A stretch of 64,000 bases of DNA from Ashinkailepas kermadecensis (Eukaryota > Arthropoda > Thecostraca > Neolepadidae): assembly GCA_034440615.1 (NCBI GenBank), contig JAOTOM010004751.1:310001-374000 (forward strand), in the 5' to 3' direction. The notes beneath the pieces are model-generated. The model ran no database searches, had not been told where the DNA came from, and saw only the letters and a program-made list of their open reading frames with translations. Both the position numbers and the translations under genes were made by a program. This document shows, in pieces, positions 47,413-57,269 of this stretch (the stretch's first letter is position 1; each line of letters begins with the position of its first letter).

Positions 47413-48850
47413 ACATGTACTGCGCCATGCCTGCTTACAAGAACTGACCAATCACACTTCGAGTAGAGCAGAATAATGATACTCTGGAAATCGGTAGATT
47501 GTGACGACACTGAAGGCTGACCGACCTATGGCGGTTGATGGGATGATGCCCCTGATCGATACGGTGTAAACGGCTGTTTACACAAGTCACATAAAACATC
47601 GTTCGGACCAAGATGACAGTGTGGCCGTCAACACCGCCAACGCGGCCTTTGGCCAATGAGAGATCGAAATGTGATGCCATGCTTGACAATATAACGTTAA
47701 CCTAAAACCTACCCATCCTCTGATTGGACCAAAGCTGTGTTTCTGGAAACCCTTTCAAATGGGTCCGAACCTGGCGATGTAGCCTTCCATAATTGGTTCG
47801 ATTCACATCATTTATTGGGTTTCAACAAGGTTATCATTTGCTGGCATATCAGACAGAGTGAAGGAAGAACTACACATGACAAACTTTTCTGCGATATTCA
47901 GCTGCATCATGCGCATTTCATGCATACATTGTGTACTATACGCCAGACAATTATTGGTGGTACAATCCCCCAATCCGGCGGTTGAGGGGGGGGGGGACGC
48001 AACCCCGTTCCTCTGTGGCGGAGCCCATGATTCTCTGGCATGCCACTCGGCATGATTCTCTGTCAGAATGCCGAGTGCATCGCCATTTCGATAGATAAAT
48101 AAATTGTTGGATGGAGTGCTTGCTCCTAGTCCAGGTCTGTCGGAGGCCGGGCGAGGAATGGCGCTAAATAAACGTCTATTTTCTCGCGTCGACAAGACTC
48201 ATTAACATATACCTGTGCCATTGAAAAGTCTCGAGTACGTAAAGAAATAAATAGTGAAACTTTTTCTATTGTGGTTTTTAAAAGTCTGTCCCGATGAATC
48301 TTTAGTTTTTGGACGATTCTCTAATTTTTCTGGATTCTAAAGATAGATGTTGAAAAAGGTTTGCACTTCGTCTTGTTTGGTCAAGCTTTCAACGAACCAT
48401 GATAGATTCATCGAACGATGGTGAATACAATGTGTATTCACCATTGTGTTACTAATGCAATGTATTGTATAGCAATTTGTGCGATGTGTGTGGCCATTGC
48501 ATTCACCACCGTTTGATACTCATCATGATTCGTTGAGGGTTTGGCAAAGCAAGTCAAAGTACAAACCTTTTCCTACATCCATTTTTAGAAACCAGAGACG
48601 TCCGATAATTGTCCCCAAAAACTTGTTCTGCTGTACTGAGTGGGACCCGGATAAAAGCAAGGCGAGTTAGGGAAGATAGCCCGTGGTCGTTTTTCCGCAA
48701 GACAAGAGGGTGACACACATCCAAGAGCCGCGATGAGAGGTCGGTCTTATACGGCCCGCCGCCGTCTCCCTCGGCCCATCCTCCGTTGAATAATTAACAC
48801 GGACAATCAGTGCTAGCGCGGTGCGTCAGACGAGGACAAATGATATGGCC
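47413..48850. other. No feature recognised
   Basis: About 1.4 kb, no gene. 48045-48075 contains a small inverted match (ctcggcatgattctctg / cagaatgccgag). Confidence 0.5.
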
Positions 48851-48854
48851 GGAT

Positions 48855-49020
48855 GCTGGCTCGCCGTTACGGGGAGGCGGGGTGATACGGTCGGTCGCTG
48901 GCTGGCCGTTACGGGGAGGCGGGGTGATACGGTCGGTCGCTGGCTGGCCGTTAGGGCGGCGGGGTGATGCTCGGCGATTGCTCGCCGTTACGGGGAGGCG
49001 GGGGGATACGGTCGGTCCCC
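48855..49020. repeat. 42-bp minisatellite, about 4 copies
   Basis: Unit: gctggctggccgttacgggg, aggcggggtgatacggtcgg, tc. The last copies are diverged and run into the poly-G tract. Confidence 0.9.
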
Positions 49021-49032
49021 GGCCGGCCCTTT

Positions 49033-49192
49033 CGGGGGGGGGGGGGGAGAACGGGCGGCCGCCTTCCGGCCTTTGGGGGGGGGGGGGGGAAATGGGGGGG
49101 GCCGGGGGGGGCCATTAGGGGGGGGGGGGGGGGAGGGGGGGGGGCGGGGGGGCCCCGGGGGGGGGGGGGGGGGGAGGGGGGGGGGGGGGGGC
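49033..49192. repeat. Poly-G tract, about 160 bp
   Basis: Runs of 6 to over 15 G separated by a few other bases, directly after a G-rich minisatellite. Such a tract could form G-quadruplexes. It could also be a base-calling or consensus artefact, because the regular 42-bp unit appears to dissolve into G. Confidence 0.9.
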
Positions 49193-49799
49193 CGTTTCTG
49201 AGACAGCACGCCTTGCGCATGCATCTGTTCGTACGCCACGGACGCAGGACAAGCCAAAGACGACGAGCAAGTTTTGCCGATAAATTAGCTGCTGTTGTAT
49301 TTCCATGTTTTGCAGAGCAAGCACAGTTTCAGGTTAGCCGTGTGCAGCTCATCTCGTGATTTATATTTTTGCTCTGAATGAATGCGGAATTTTGCTGAGT
49401 TCGACAGCAGCAGCTCGTCATTAATTGCAATCGTATTCGTGTAGTAGATGGAATAGAGCTTCGTCTGTATTCAATTAATCGTTGTCAGGCCTCGATTCTT
49501 TCACACATTTACATCGAAACACCCAGTTCTCTCGATTAACGCACTCGGGGCGCAAGGCTCAGTGCGGCCGGCCGTCTAGAGCTACTGCACGAGTGGACCA
49601 AACCTCCGACACGAACTGCGACGGAGGCCTCCCTTATCTGTTCCCCATTGTCTTTTTTCTGTTCTCCAGGCTAACCTTAGCTCAAGAGAAAATCCCCAGG
49701 CGATGTCGATCCCACTACCCTGGGTCATTACGGCAGTGGCAATTGTCACGGACTGACACATGGAAGACGGGCGCAACGGGCCCGGCTTTCTCCTCAGTC
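49193..49799. other. No feature recognised
   Basis: About 600 bp, unique-looking. Confidence 0.5.
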
Positions 49800-50735
49800 T
49801 TGTGACCTTGACACGAACACGGTAACGCTCCGACCGACAGTCCCGTGACCTTGAAACGAACACGATGACACTCCGACCGACAGTCCCGTGACCTTGAAAC
49901 GAACACGATGACACTCCGACCGACAGTGACGTGACCTTGACACGAACACGATGATACTCCGGCCCACAGTCCCGTGACCTTGACACGAACAAGATGGCAC
50001 TTCGACCGACAGTCACGTGACCTTGACACGAACAAGATGGCACTCCGACCGACAGTCCCGTGACCTTGAAACGAACACGATGACACTCCGGCCGACAGTC
50101 CCGTGACCTTGACACGAACAAGATGGCACTCCGACCGACAGTCCCGTGACCTTGACACGAACAAGATGGCACTTCGACCGACAGTCCCGTGACCTTGACA
50201 CGAATACGATGACACTCCGACCGACAGTCCCGTGACCTTGAAACGAACAAGATGACACTCCGACCGACAGTCCTGTGACCTTGAAACGAACACGGTAACA
50301 CTCCGACCGACAGTCCCGTGACCTTGAAACGAACACGATGACACTCCGGCCGACAGTCCCGTGACCTTGACACGAACAAGATGGCACTTCGTCCGACAGT
50401 CACGTGACCTTGACACGAACAAGATGGCACTTCGTCCGACAGTCACGTGACCTTGACACGAATACGATGACATTCCGACCAACAGTCCCGTGACCTTGAA
50501 ACGAACACGATGACACTCCGACCGACAGTCCTGTGACCTTGAAACGAACACGGTAACACTCCGAACGACAATCCCGTGACCTTGACATGAACACGATGAC
50601 ACTCCGACCGACAGTCACGTGACCTTGACACGAACAAGATGGCACTCCGACCGACAGTCCCGTGACCTTGACACGAACACGATGACACTCCGACCGACAG
50701 TCCCGTAACCTTGACACGAACAAGATGACACTCAC
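49800..50735. repeat. 43-bp minisatellite, about 22 copies
   Basis: Unit: gtgaccttgacacgaacacg, atgacactccgaccgacagt, ccc (starts 49802, 49845, 49888 and so on). Variants are cttgaaacg, caagatggc and cagtcacgtg. On the minus strand all frames are open, although 43 is not a multiple of 3. Confidence 0.97.
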
Positions 50736-51050
50736 CGTCGTCACTGGAGTTCGCCAGCCACACGGAGCCTATCTGATAATCACCTACACCGAGTCCGGCC
50801 ACTGAACCGCACGAGGGACTGCAGTCATCGTAGACCTCACTGAGCTACCCTTTTCTTCGTCTTTTTAAGAAACATAGTTCGGATTCTTGCGGAGGTGGCT
50901 TTTTGAACCAGGATCCTATGCAAAGCAGGGATTGTTGCGTGAACCCCGGCCCCACCATCTGGTACGGGAATCCAGTTCAACTGCAGAGTTTTGGCCGCCA
51001 GTTTTAAGCGACGCCAATGCACCGACACGGCCGCCTCGGTGTCTGGTCCG

Positions 51051-51128
51051 GGGACGAGTGGTCTAGGGGTAAGATGCTCGTCTCGCAATCGAAAGATTGT
51101 GGGTTCGAATCTCACCTGTCGTTACTCT
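51051..51128 (+). promoter_or_regulatory. tRNA-like head of SINE B with internal Pol III A and B boxes
   Basis: A-box-like tggtctaggggt and a B box ggttcgaatct. The T arm (gtggg/ctcac) pairs fully and most of the acceptor stem pairs (gggacga with tcgttac). The anticodon loop ctcgcaa would read CGC (Ala), but two of five anticodon-stem pairs are mismatched. It is therefore a tRNA-derived SINE promoter, not a functional tRNA gene. Confidence 0.75.
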
Positions 51129-51170
51129 TCGCCCGCGACCAATCGGCGTGAGAGATTGGCGACGCTATAT

Positions 51171-52123
51171 GGGTCTGTTCCCGCGGCTCCACCAGAAGGA
51201 ACTCAGTGGAGGCTAGTTGAGGCTAGTTGAGACTGGCCCACGGGAACGACTGGTGGAGCTTGGTGGATAAATCAGCTGACAGCGGTCTGAATTCCGCGAC
51301 AAAAAATAAGCATTTGGCGCTGTATCATAAATTGGCCAAATTGCCTTTCAAATGTTTGTCCAGATGAGCGCACAATGTACATAGTGTGCCTTGTTTTACA
51401 AAGTCACAAATTTCTCTTTATTTCTGGCTATGTATGTGTCCTCAGAGACTGCGGGGAGCACGTCCTTTTCGCCTATGGGATGAACCAGGCAATCTCTCTT
51501 TCCTCTCGGTTGAGCATCGTCTCCCCCTGTTTTGCGGTTTGGCCTGCCTTCTCAACGTACAGCATATAATCTCGTGTCTGGACCCGCCGGGCTCCCTCGG
51601 CCCCGAGGCGCTTCTCTATCCGATGCTGACTTTTCCTCATCTCAACTTGCCCGACCTCGTCGATCGGGCTCGAGTAGGATTTTAGTCAGCGCCAAGAGAA
51701 CGGCGGTACTTCTGGGCATGGGAATTGCGGCGGATCCGGCCGGTAAAGTGACATCTTCCCTTAGGCCGAATGACGTAGATCAAAGGCTTAAAAACATGTT
51801 TTGTGGTCCGCATCTGTTACTTCGATTATTGTTCATAGTTGTAGTAGTAATTTCATATTTCCTTTGCGAAGGATGATCCTGGTATTTAGTTGATGCATGA
51901 AGATGAGATTCATATGATGGAGGACGTTGTTTACGCGCAAATATATGGCGCAAGTGCGCCGTGATTGAGCTCAACTGAAAAATCACGATTGGACCCTGCT
52001 TCTGGGCTGGTGGAGCTTTTGCTCCACTGGTGGAGGTTGGTGGAGGAAAAATCTCCACCGGATTTGCGACGGGAACGACCAGTGGAGGTTTGTGGAGGTT
52101 AGTGGAGCCACGGGAACAGACCC
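51171..52123. mobile_element. MITE, 953 bp, with 22-bp terminal inverted repeats
   Basis: Ends: gggtctgttcccgcggctcc at 51171 (the match continues with ac) and its inverse ending at 52123, with a single mismatch over 22 bp. Flanked by a 3-bp direct repeat TAT (51168-51170, 52124-52126). Subterminal regions are rich in tccacc/ggtgga motifs in inverted orientation. The 3-bp duplication and GGG-starting ends suggest a PIF/Harbinger-like element, though TAT departs from the usual TWA. Open frames inside (51375-51876) show no transposase motif. Confidence 0.85.
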
Positions 52124-52529
52124 TATGACTCAACGGTCGACATGTCGTAAAACCAATAACCAACCAACCAATCGGTGTCTGGTCCCCGGTCGTATCGGGC
52201 CAGTTGCCAACTAACCACTCCAGCCGGGGTCTATGCGAGCGCGGGAAACTCGCGATTCTCAACCGGAGATGCTGCTATTTTGTTCGTCAGCACGAGAGGG
52301 CCAATGGACAAGTTTCACGTAATGGGTATTTTGTTGCAAAAAAAACGTATGTAATATTTCGTATACAAAACTGAAGTATTTTGCTCATCGGAGGTGCATT
52401 TTCTACTTAATTAAATGATTTCAGTTAAGTGTTGTCTTCGATTTAAAAACCTACATGTAGTGATGACGTCAGATATGTCGAGCCTCGAAGCGGCCAGGCC
52501 GGAGACGCGCAGTGAAGTCTGGATCGGGA

Positions 52530-53165
52530 AGTTCTACGCCAAGTTTTTCAACCGAATCGCGTCATGGAGGACAAAGTGAGTGCTTGTGGCACTAAACTGA
52601 GTTTCATCCTTTCGAGCGCTTGCTGGCCCGACTGATGAACAGCCGCGTTTTGCTGCCTCGCTCTTCAACTCCTTCAAACCTCTATCTGCTAAAACTGTTG
52701 CACCGTTGCGCAGACAGTCCAGGTATTCTGAACTGCACACGATGTCCATGTCACTGACGCGCCCTGGTTTGCCATCCGATACAAGGTTGATCAGCCTGTC
52801 AGGGGTAGCAAAAATGAGATATTTTACACTATTGCATTTTTTTATACTCTGACCATGACGTGCTCTGCGCGACCGCGTGAGCCGGTTTTTCAATTTGGAT
52901 CTCGAAGCAATCAATAATGCTTTCACAGGACGACAAATTTGCCATAAATGCATGAGGCAGATTATTACGGATCGGTTGCTGTTCTGGCGAAGCAACCAAT
53001 TCGTTTAAACAGCTCCCAAACACAGGCACGACAAGAGCTAGCAGCCTGGATACGCAACCAGTGCTCACACCGAATAGATCGGCGAGCAGGTGACTCGGCA
53101 TGTCTAATCTTATGCGCATCATTGCCAGACACTAAATATTCCGCTGTCAAGCCTGACCTCTGTTT
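52530..53165 (-). pseudogene. DDE_Tnp_4 transposase relic (Harbinger/ISL2EU-like)
   Basis: On the minus strand: MMRIRLDMPSHLLADLFGVS, STGCVSRL (helix-turn-helix-like block, about 53122-53040), LPHAFMANLSSCESIIDCFE (about 52955-52895; IIDCFE holds the first catalytic Asp) and TSWSEYKK. After a frameshift at the T-run near 52838, the other frame gives NSVKYLIFATPDRLINLVSD, GKPGRVSDMDIV and GATVLADRGLKEL (second Asp, about 52690). This order is the HTH_Tnp_4 plus DDE_Tnp_4 layout of animal ISL2EU/Harbinger-like transposases. The third acidic residue is not identifiable, and the N-terminal zinc-finger part is missing. Dead copy. Confidence 0.8.
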
Positions 53166-53608
53166 ACATAATTAATCATATTGGCTAATAGACCAACGAT
53201 ATAGAAGTGCTCTGGAGGCACACCGATATACCGAGATGGGTGCCTTTTGACAAGAGCCCGAACAACCTGCCGGGACATCTATGTCACCCGACGGTCGGAT
53301 GCCATTTAAGCTAAAACAGTCACGATTAATCCAACCTTGGTAGCGTCCTATGCGTAAAATCGAATGGCCGGCGGTGGACCTTCGCTACCCTCGACATACG
53401 TGACGTCACAGATGTGTTGACCAATCACAAAGCGAGGCATTCTGAAGTGATTGTATGATTATTTAAGCTCTTTAAGGACTTTTTTAAAAATAAATGCATG
53501 CCACAATCGTCTTTAGAATTAAAAATCAGTAGTGAAACTTGAAAAAAAAAACGGTTTGTCCCGACATGAAACTTGTCCATTCTGACGCAAACCACGTGCT
53601 CCGGCGTG
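53166..53608. other. No feature recognised
   Basis: About 440 bp, no motif. The N-terminal part of the neighbouring transposase may extend slightly into it. Confidence 0.45.
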
Positions 53609-53780
53609 CTATTTCAGAACCTGCCGAACTGAGACGATACTGGCCGGCGTCAAGCCACCCAACGATCAAGGTCATGCTTTATAATCGGATAAGGTTATTT
53701 CAGAACCTGCCGAACTGAGACGATACTGGCCGGCGTCAAGCCACCCAACGATCAAGGTCATGCTTTATAATGGGATTAGG
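53609..53780. repeat. 86-bp direct duplication, 2 copies
   Basis: tatttcagaacctgccgaac, tgagacgatactggccggcg, tcaagccacccaacgatcaa, ggtcatgctttataat occurs at about 53610 and again at 53696 with hardly any change. A very recent tandem duplication. Confidence 0.95.
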
Positions 53781-54469
53781 TTATTTGGCGCATTTCAAAC
53801 TGTCATAATGTTTGAAAAATTGCTGTAATTCTTGTTTGTCTTGTATTCGAATATTAAAAACAAGCTATCATAAGATTTTCCAACTTGCGCAAATCCAAAA
53901 GGTTACCTGGATCATAGCATTTAGTACTATGGTCTGAAGTTAATGAAGTTAAATAAAGATGTATCGAAGAAGTATGGCCAGATGATACGTACCTTCTAGT
54001 CACGACGGTGGGACATAACATTACATGACACGATATTGAAATACTACTTCGTGATACAGGCATCCGCAAAAACACTTTCCTGGTTTCGATCCTCATTCGA
54101 CCTACAGATCTGATATAAGGCGGCAGTCTGACATGCTTTCATGTTTCTTTGATCATTTGTATACACACACACTCTTGTTCATAGCTTGCATGGTTTGGTT
54201 ATGAACATTGTTCAAGGTACATTTGAAACCCGCATTAAGACAATGTCATAACCTGATTTTGACCCGCCCTACCCCCAGTATTTTAAGAGCGTATAGCCAA
54301 GAATTCCGACAACAGTCGCACTTCTCAATTTCGTCAAAATGTCAAAGCCAGAATGTAAACAGTTCAGGAGTTACATCATACAAAATATATCAGCGATCGA
54401 AATGACCCACTCCCTCGCATTACGAGGGTCCACCTACTCACATAACCGAGCACGACCCGTTGGAATACA
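53781..54469. other. No feature recognised
   Basis: AT-rich, about 690 bp, no motif. Confidence 0.5.
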
Positions 54470-54560
54470 CAAAAAATATCGACATGTAAAATATGGATAT
54501 GCAACATATCGACCGCATAATATCGAAGCTCAGAATATGGGCAGGCTAAATATCGCACAA
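54470..54560 (+). repeat. Dispersed atatcgac-rich repeat, copy 1
   Basis: aaaatatcgacatgtaaaat, catatcgaccgcataatatc and cagaatatgggcaggcta. The same string order occurs reverse-complemented at 56966-57050. Related atatcg- and tatcgac-containing stretches also occur at 54598-54645 and 54895-54945, so a larger diverged array may be present. Confidence 0.65.
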
Positions 54561-56404
54561 TAATTATCAACTCCGCAATGCACCGATGCTGCGTGTCAAC
54601 ACGCAATATATTGACATACTATGTCGATTCTGCAACATATAGTGGTGGATCCTGATGACTGGCTTCCGACCAGTTTGAGGGGGGGAGGGGGTGGAGTGGG
54701 CGGAGCAATTTGAAATCGTTTTCTTCGATTTCGAAAAACTCTTCAGATTTGAACAACTAACATTCAGGTTTGTGACATTATTTTACTAATAAAATGCTTT
54801 AGATTTCGAGATAATGTATTTTTGTGGAAAAGTTCTGAAAATATGCTCTTTGGGGCCTGGCCTCGCCCCTCTAAATACGTTATGGTAATATACTTACATG
54901 CAAAATATCAGCAAAGTAATTATCGACCCGAAAAGTATCGTTGACAAAACATGGAGTGATGTAATAGAAGACATTGAGGGACAGAAAAATGGAATAGAAT
55001 ATACGTGCAATTTCGTCCCCCCCCCCACCATCTCAGCTTTGCTAGGCGGCGAGAAAATGGATGTTGAAAACTGGATATTAGGGGTGAGAAGCTGGATATC
55101 GGATGTTACCAAATAGCTGCACTGAAATCTTACGGAAGTCGGCGTCAACCAGGGATGCCTGGAACCTTTACTATCGCTGTCCATCGGCATACAAGTTTGC
55201 ATTTTCTGTACTGGAGGTAAAATGTCTCAAGCGATTTACTCGGATTTGCATACTGCTCCCTGCACGGGAGCTGAATCATATATCTTTACTTGGGTGCCTG
55301 CTTATTAGTAGAGAAGGCGAAGTCTGACCAAGTCCACCCTGTGCAATGTATGTACAAACGGTGAATATGAAGTTGAATAGGTGAATATGATGTATGTACA
55401 AAAGGTGAAAAGGTGAAGTTATTTGAGCAACACGTCCGACTCGGCCCAACTACCACATTCTTGAAACCGTCATAACTTTTCATGGCACCGTATCGCGTTT
55501 TAATTTCCTCACTGTTGCCAGATGTGTTCCTTCAATCTTGATTTACCAACTTATATTTCAGTATTCATGATGTGTTCTTAATCTTTGTCTTTGAGCTTCG
55601 CGGCGATATGTCCGCCCATTGTCAGGTTTCAACAGCGCTTCACGTTGTAATCTCGCATTCCAGTCTCTAATTTTCTCACTCAGAACCGGATGTTTTTATT
55701 TTGAGGTTTCCCAACATTCATCACAACATTTCTCCGGAAATACCTACTCTCAATTTTTGTTCAAAGAAGGGGACTTGTGGTGGGTGGCATTCCGGAGCGG
55801 GCAGTTTATAATACACCATGAACCACAGCCAGCACTTGCCATCTGACCCAGATGGCAGAGGTAAGCTGATTGGCGTCACGTGGTCTGACCCGGATGGCAG
55901 AGGTAAGCTGATTGGCGTCACGTGGTCTTGAGTTCGGTTCCAGGGAGGAATAGCGATTTTCATGTTTGCTTTGGTAATATAATTTGGTAAATGTACTGCA
56001 TCCGAAGTCATTTCAGTTGGGAGCACTTATATACTTAAACACACAAGGCACTCTGCCAACGACTGATATGCACTGATCTTCGACTGTTCTTTGTTAGCAT
56101 TGGCTTTCACTTGTCCAGCATATAGAATGATACATATAGAATGACATATAGAATGATACATGCATTAATGGAGAATGATATAACCGTTGTGTTCGAAATC
56201 GCACGATTTTTGAATGCAGAAGTCAAAGAATGTACTTGTAAAACATTATAATACTAGGTAGAGCTTCTACCCCACTGTTTGTGATTTGGGAAATACCAGG
56301 TGGAACAAATCCCACCTAGCTGGCATGGTTAACTCGCCCCGCCAAGTCCGGATAAACCACCACAAACCATAAACCACCATCGATTGAAATCCTTTCTACT
56401 CATT
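54561..56404. other. No gene recognised
   Basis: About 1.8 kb, AT-rich. Short tandem duplications occur at 55848-55925 (ctgacccggatggcagaggt, then aagctgattggcgtcacgtg, twice) and near 55365-55410. No coding motif. Confidence 0.5.
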
Positions 56405-56765
56405 CTATGCAGCGAGAAAGGCAGAGACTCACAGAGACGAAGAGACAAAGAGAAAGAGAGAAAGAGAGAAAGAGAGAAAGAGAGAAAAATGGAAAGAGAG
56501 AAAGAGAGAAAGAGAGAAAGAGAGAAAGATAGAAAGAGAGAAAGAGAGAAAGGGAGAAAGAGAGAAAGAGAGAAAGAGAGAAAGAGAGACAGAGAGAAAG
56601 AGAGAAAGAGAGAGAGAGAGAAAGATAGAAAGAGAAAGAGAGAAAGAGAGAAAGAGAGAAAAGAGAAAGAGAGAGAGGGAGAAAGAGAGACAGAGAAAAA
56701 GAGGGAAAGAGAGGAAGAAATAAAGCGAGAAAGGGAGACAGGGCGACAGGAAGAGGAAGAGAGGG
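56405..56765. repeat. (GAAAGA)n-type purine microsatellite
   Basis: About 360 bp of agagaaag units with variants (ggagaaag, gacagaga, gatagaaa). Pure purine on this strand over long stretches. Confidence 0.96.
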
Positions 56766-56965
56766 AAAAGTGGACAGTTTGGGTAAACTTGTAAATTGAT
56801 TCCCAAATATCTTAACTTCCTGAATGTCCTGGTATTAAGTTTTCTGTTTCGAATGTGTGGATATTATGGAGTGGACGGTATGCTGGCGATAACATTGCAC
56901 GAGGATATTTTCCGTTGTCGATGCTCTTTCGTGCAGGTTTTGCGTAAATTATATGACGCGTGTTA

Positions 56966-57050
56966 ATATTTTGCATGTCGATATTTTGTGGGACCCATAT
57001 GTAGCTTGCTCATATTCTTAGTGTCGTATTTTGCGGTCGAAATGTAGGTT
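56966..57050 (-). repeat. Dispersed atatcgac-rich repeat, copy 2
   Basis: The reverse complement reads catttcgaccgcaaaatacg, actaagaatatgagcaagct and aaaatatcgacatgcaaaat, paralleling 54470-54560 though with the blocks in a different order. It lies directly beside a SINE A fragment. Confidence 0.6.
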
Positions 57051-57051
57051 G

Positions 57052-57215
57052 GCCGATAGCCGACCACCTGGTACCTGCGCCCCGACCTTACCTGGCCAGT
57101 TGCCAAGTAGCTACTCCAGCAGCAGGCGTTATAGCGAGCGCGTGAAACGACTCGACGCGTCGTGCCAAGATAGAGAGACGTTTGCAGGGCAATGATATCG
57201 ACTGAGCTCACCGCA
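57052..57215 (-). mobile_element. SINE family A, 5' half
   Basis: On the minus strand: a tRNA-like GTGAGCTCAGTCGATA A-box region, GTTTCACGCGCTCGCTATAA, CTGCTGGAGTAGCTACTTGG and CAACTGGCCAGGTAAG, CGGGGCGCAGG. Matches the head and body of family A; the 3' half is missing. Confidence 0.72.
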
Positions 57216-57234
57216 TCCAGAACAAATGCAGACC

Positions 57235-57268
57235 AAACCCAGACCAGACCAGACCAGACCAGACCATA
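57235..57268. repeat. (ACCAG)n microsatellite
   Basis: About 6 tandem accag units next to the 5' end of the degenerate CR1 copy. Confidence 0.9.
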
Positions 57269-57269
57269 G

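Larger units (their letters stand above)
51050..52171 (+). mobile_element. SINE family B (tRNA-derived), itself split by a MITE
   Basis: Head 51050-51125 is tRNA-like. The body continues to 51170, and after the MITE the 3' part is 52127-52171, ending aaccaataaccaaccaacca. Joined, the SINE is about 165 bp. Both ends abut a perfect 14-bp direct repeat tcggtgtctggtcc, its target-site duplication in SINE A. The perfect duplication points to a rather recent insertion. Confidence 0.9.
50850..52262 (-). mobile_element. SINE family A copy, split by a SINE B insertion
   Basis: On the minus strand the 5' part is 52262-52186 (CGCGCTCGCATAGACCCCGG, GTTAGTTGGCAACTGGCCCG) and the 3' part is 51049-50850 (GGTGTCGGTGCATTGGCGTC-like start at the junction, GTTGAACTGGATTCC, GGTGGTGGGGCCGGGGTTCA, CGCAACAA). 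Joining the two parts across one TSD copy restores the order seen at 29525-29872. The interrupting element is SINE B, bounded by a perfect 14-bp duplication (51036-51049 and 52172-52185). The tRNA-like head is absent or truncated beyond 52262. Confidence 0.85.

Noticed and set aside
51051..51128. Functional tRNA-Ala (CGC) gene
   Set aside because: Anticodon and acceptor stems have mismatches. It is the head of a SINE with a target duplication and an accaacca tail.
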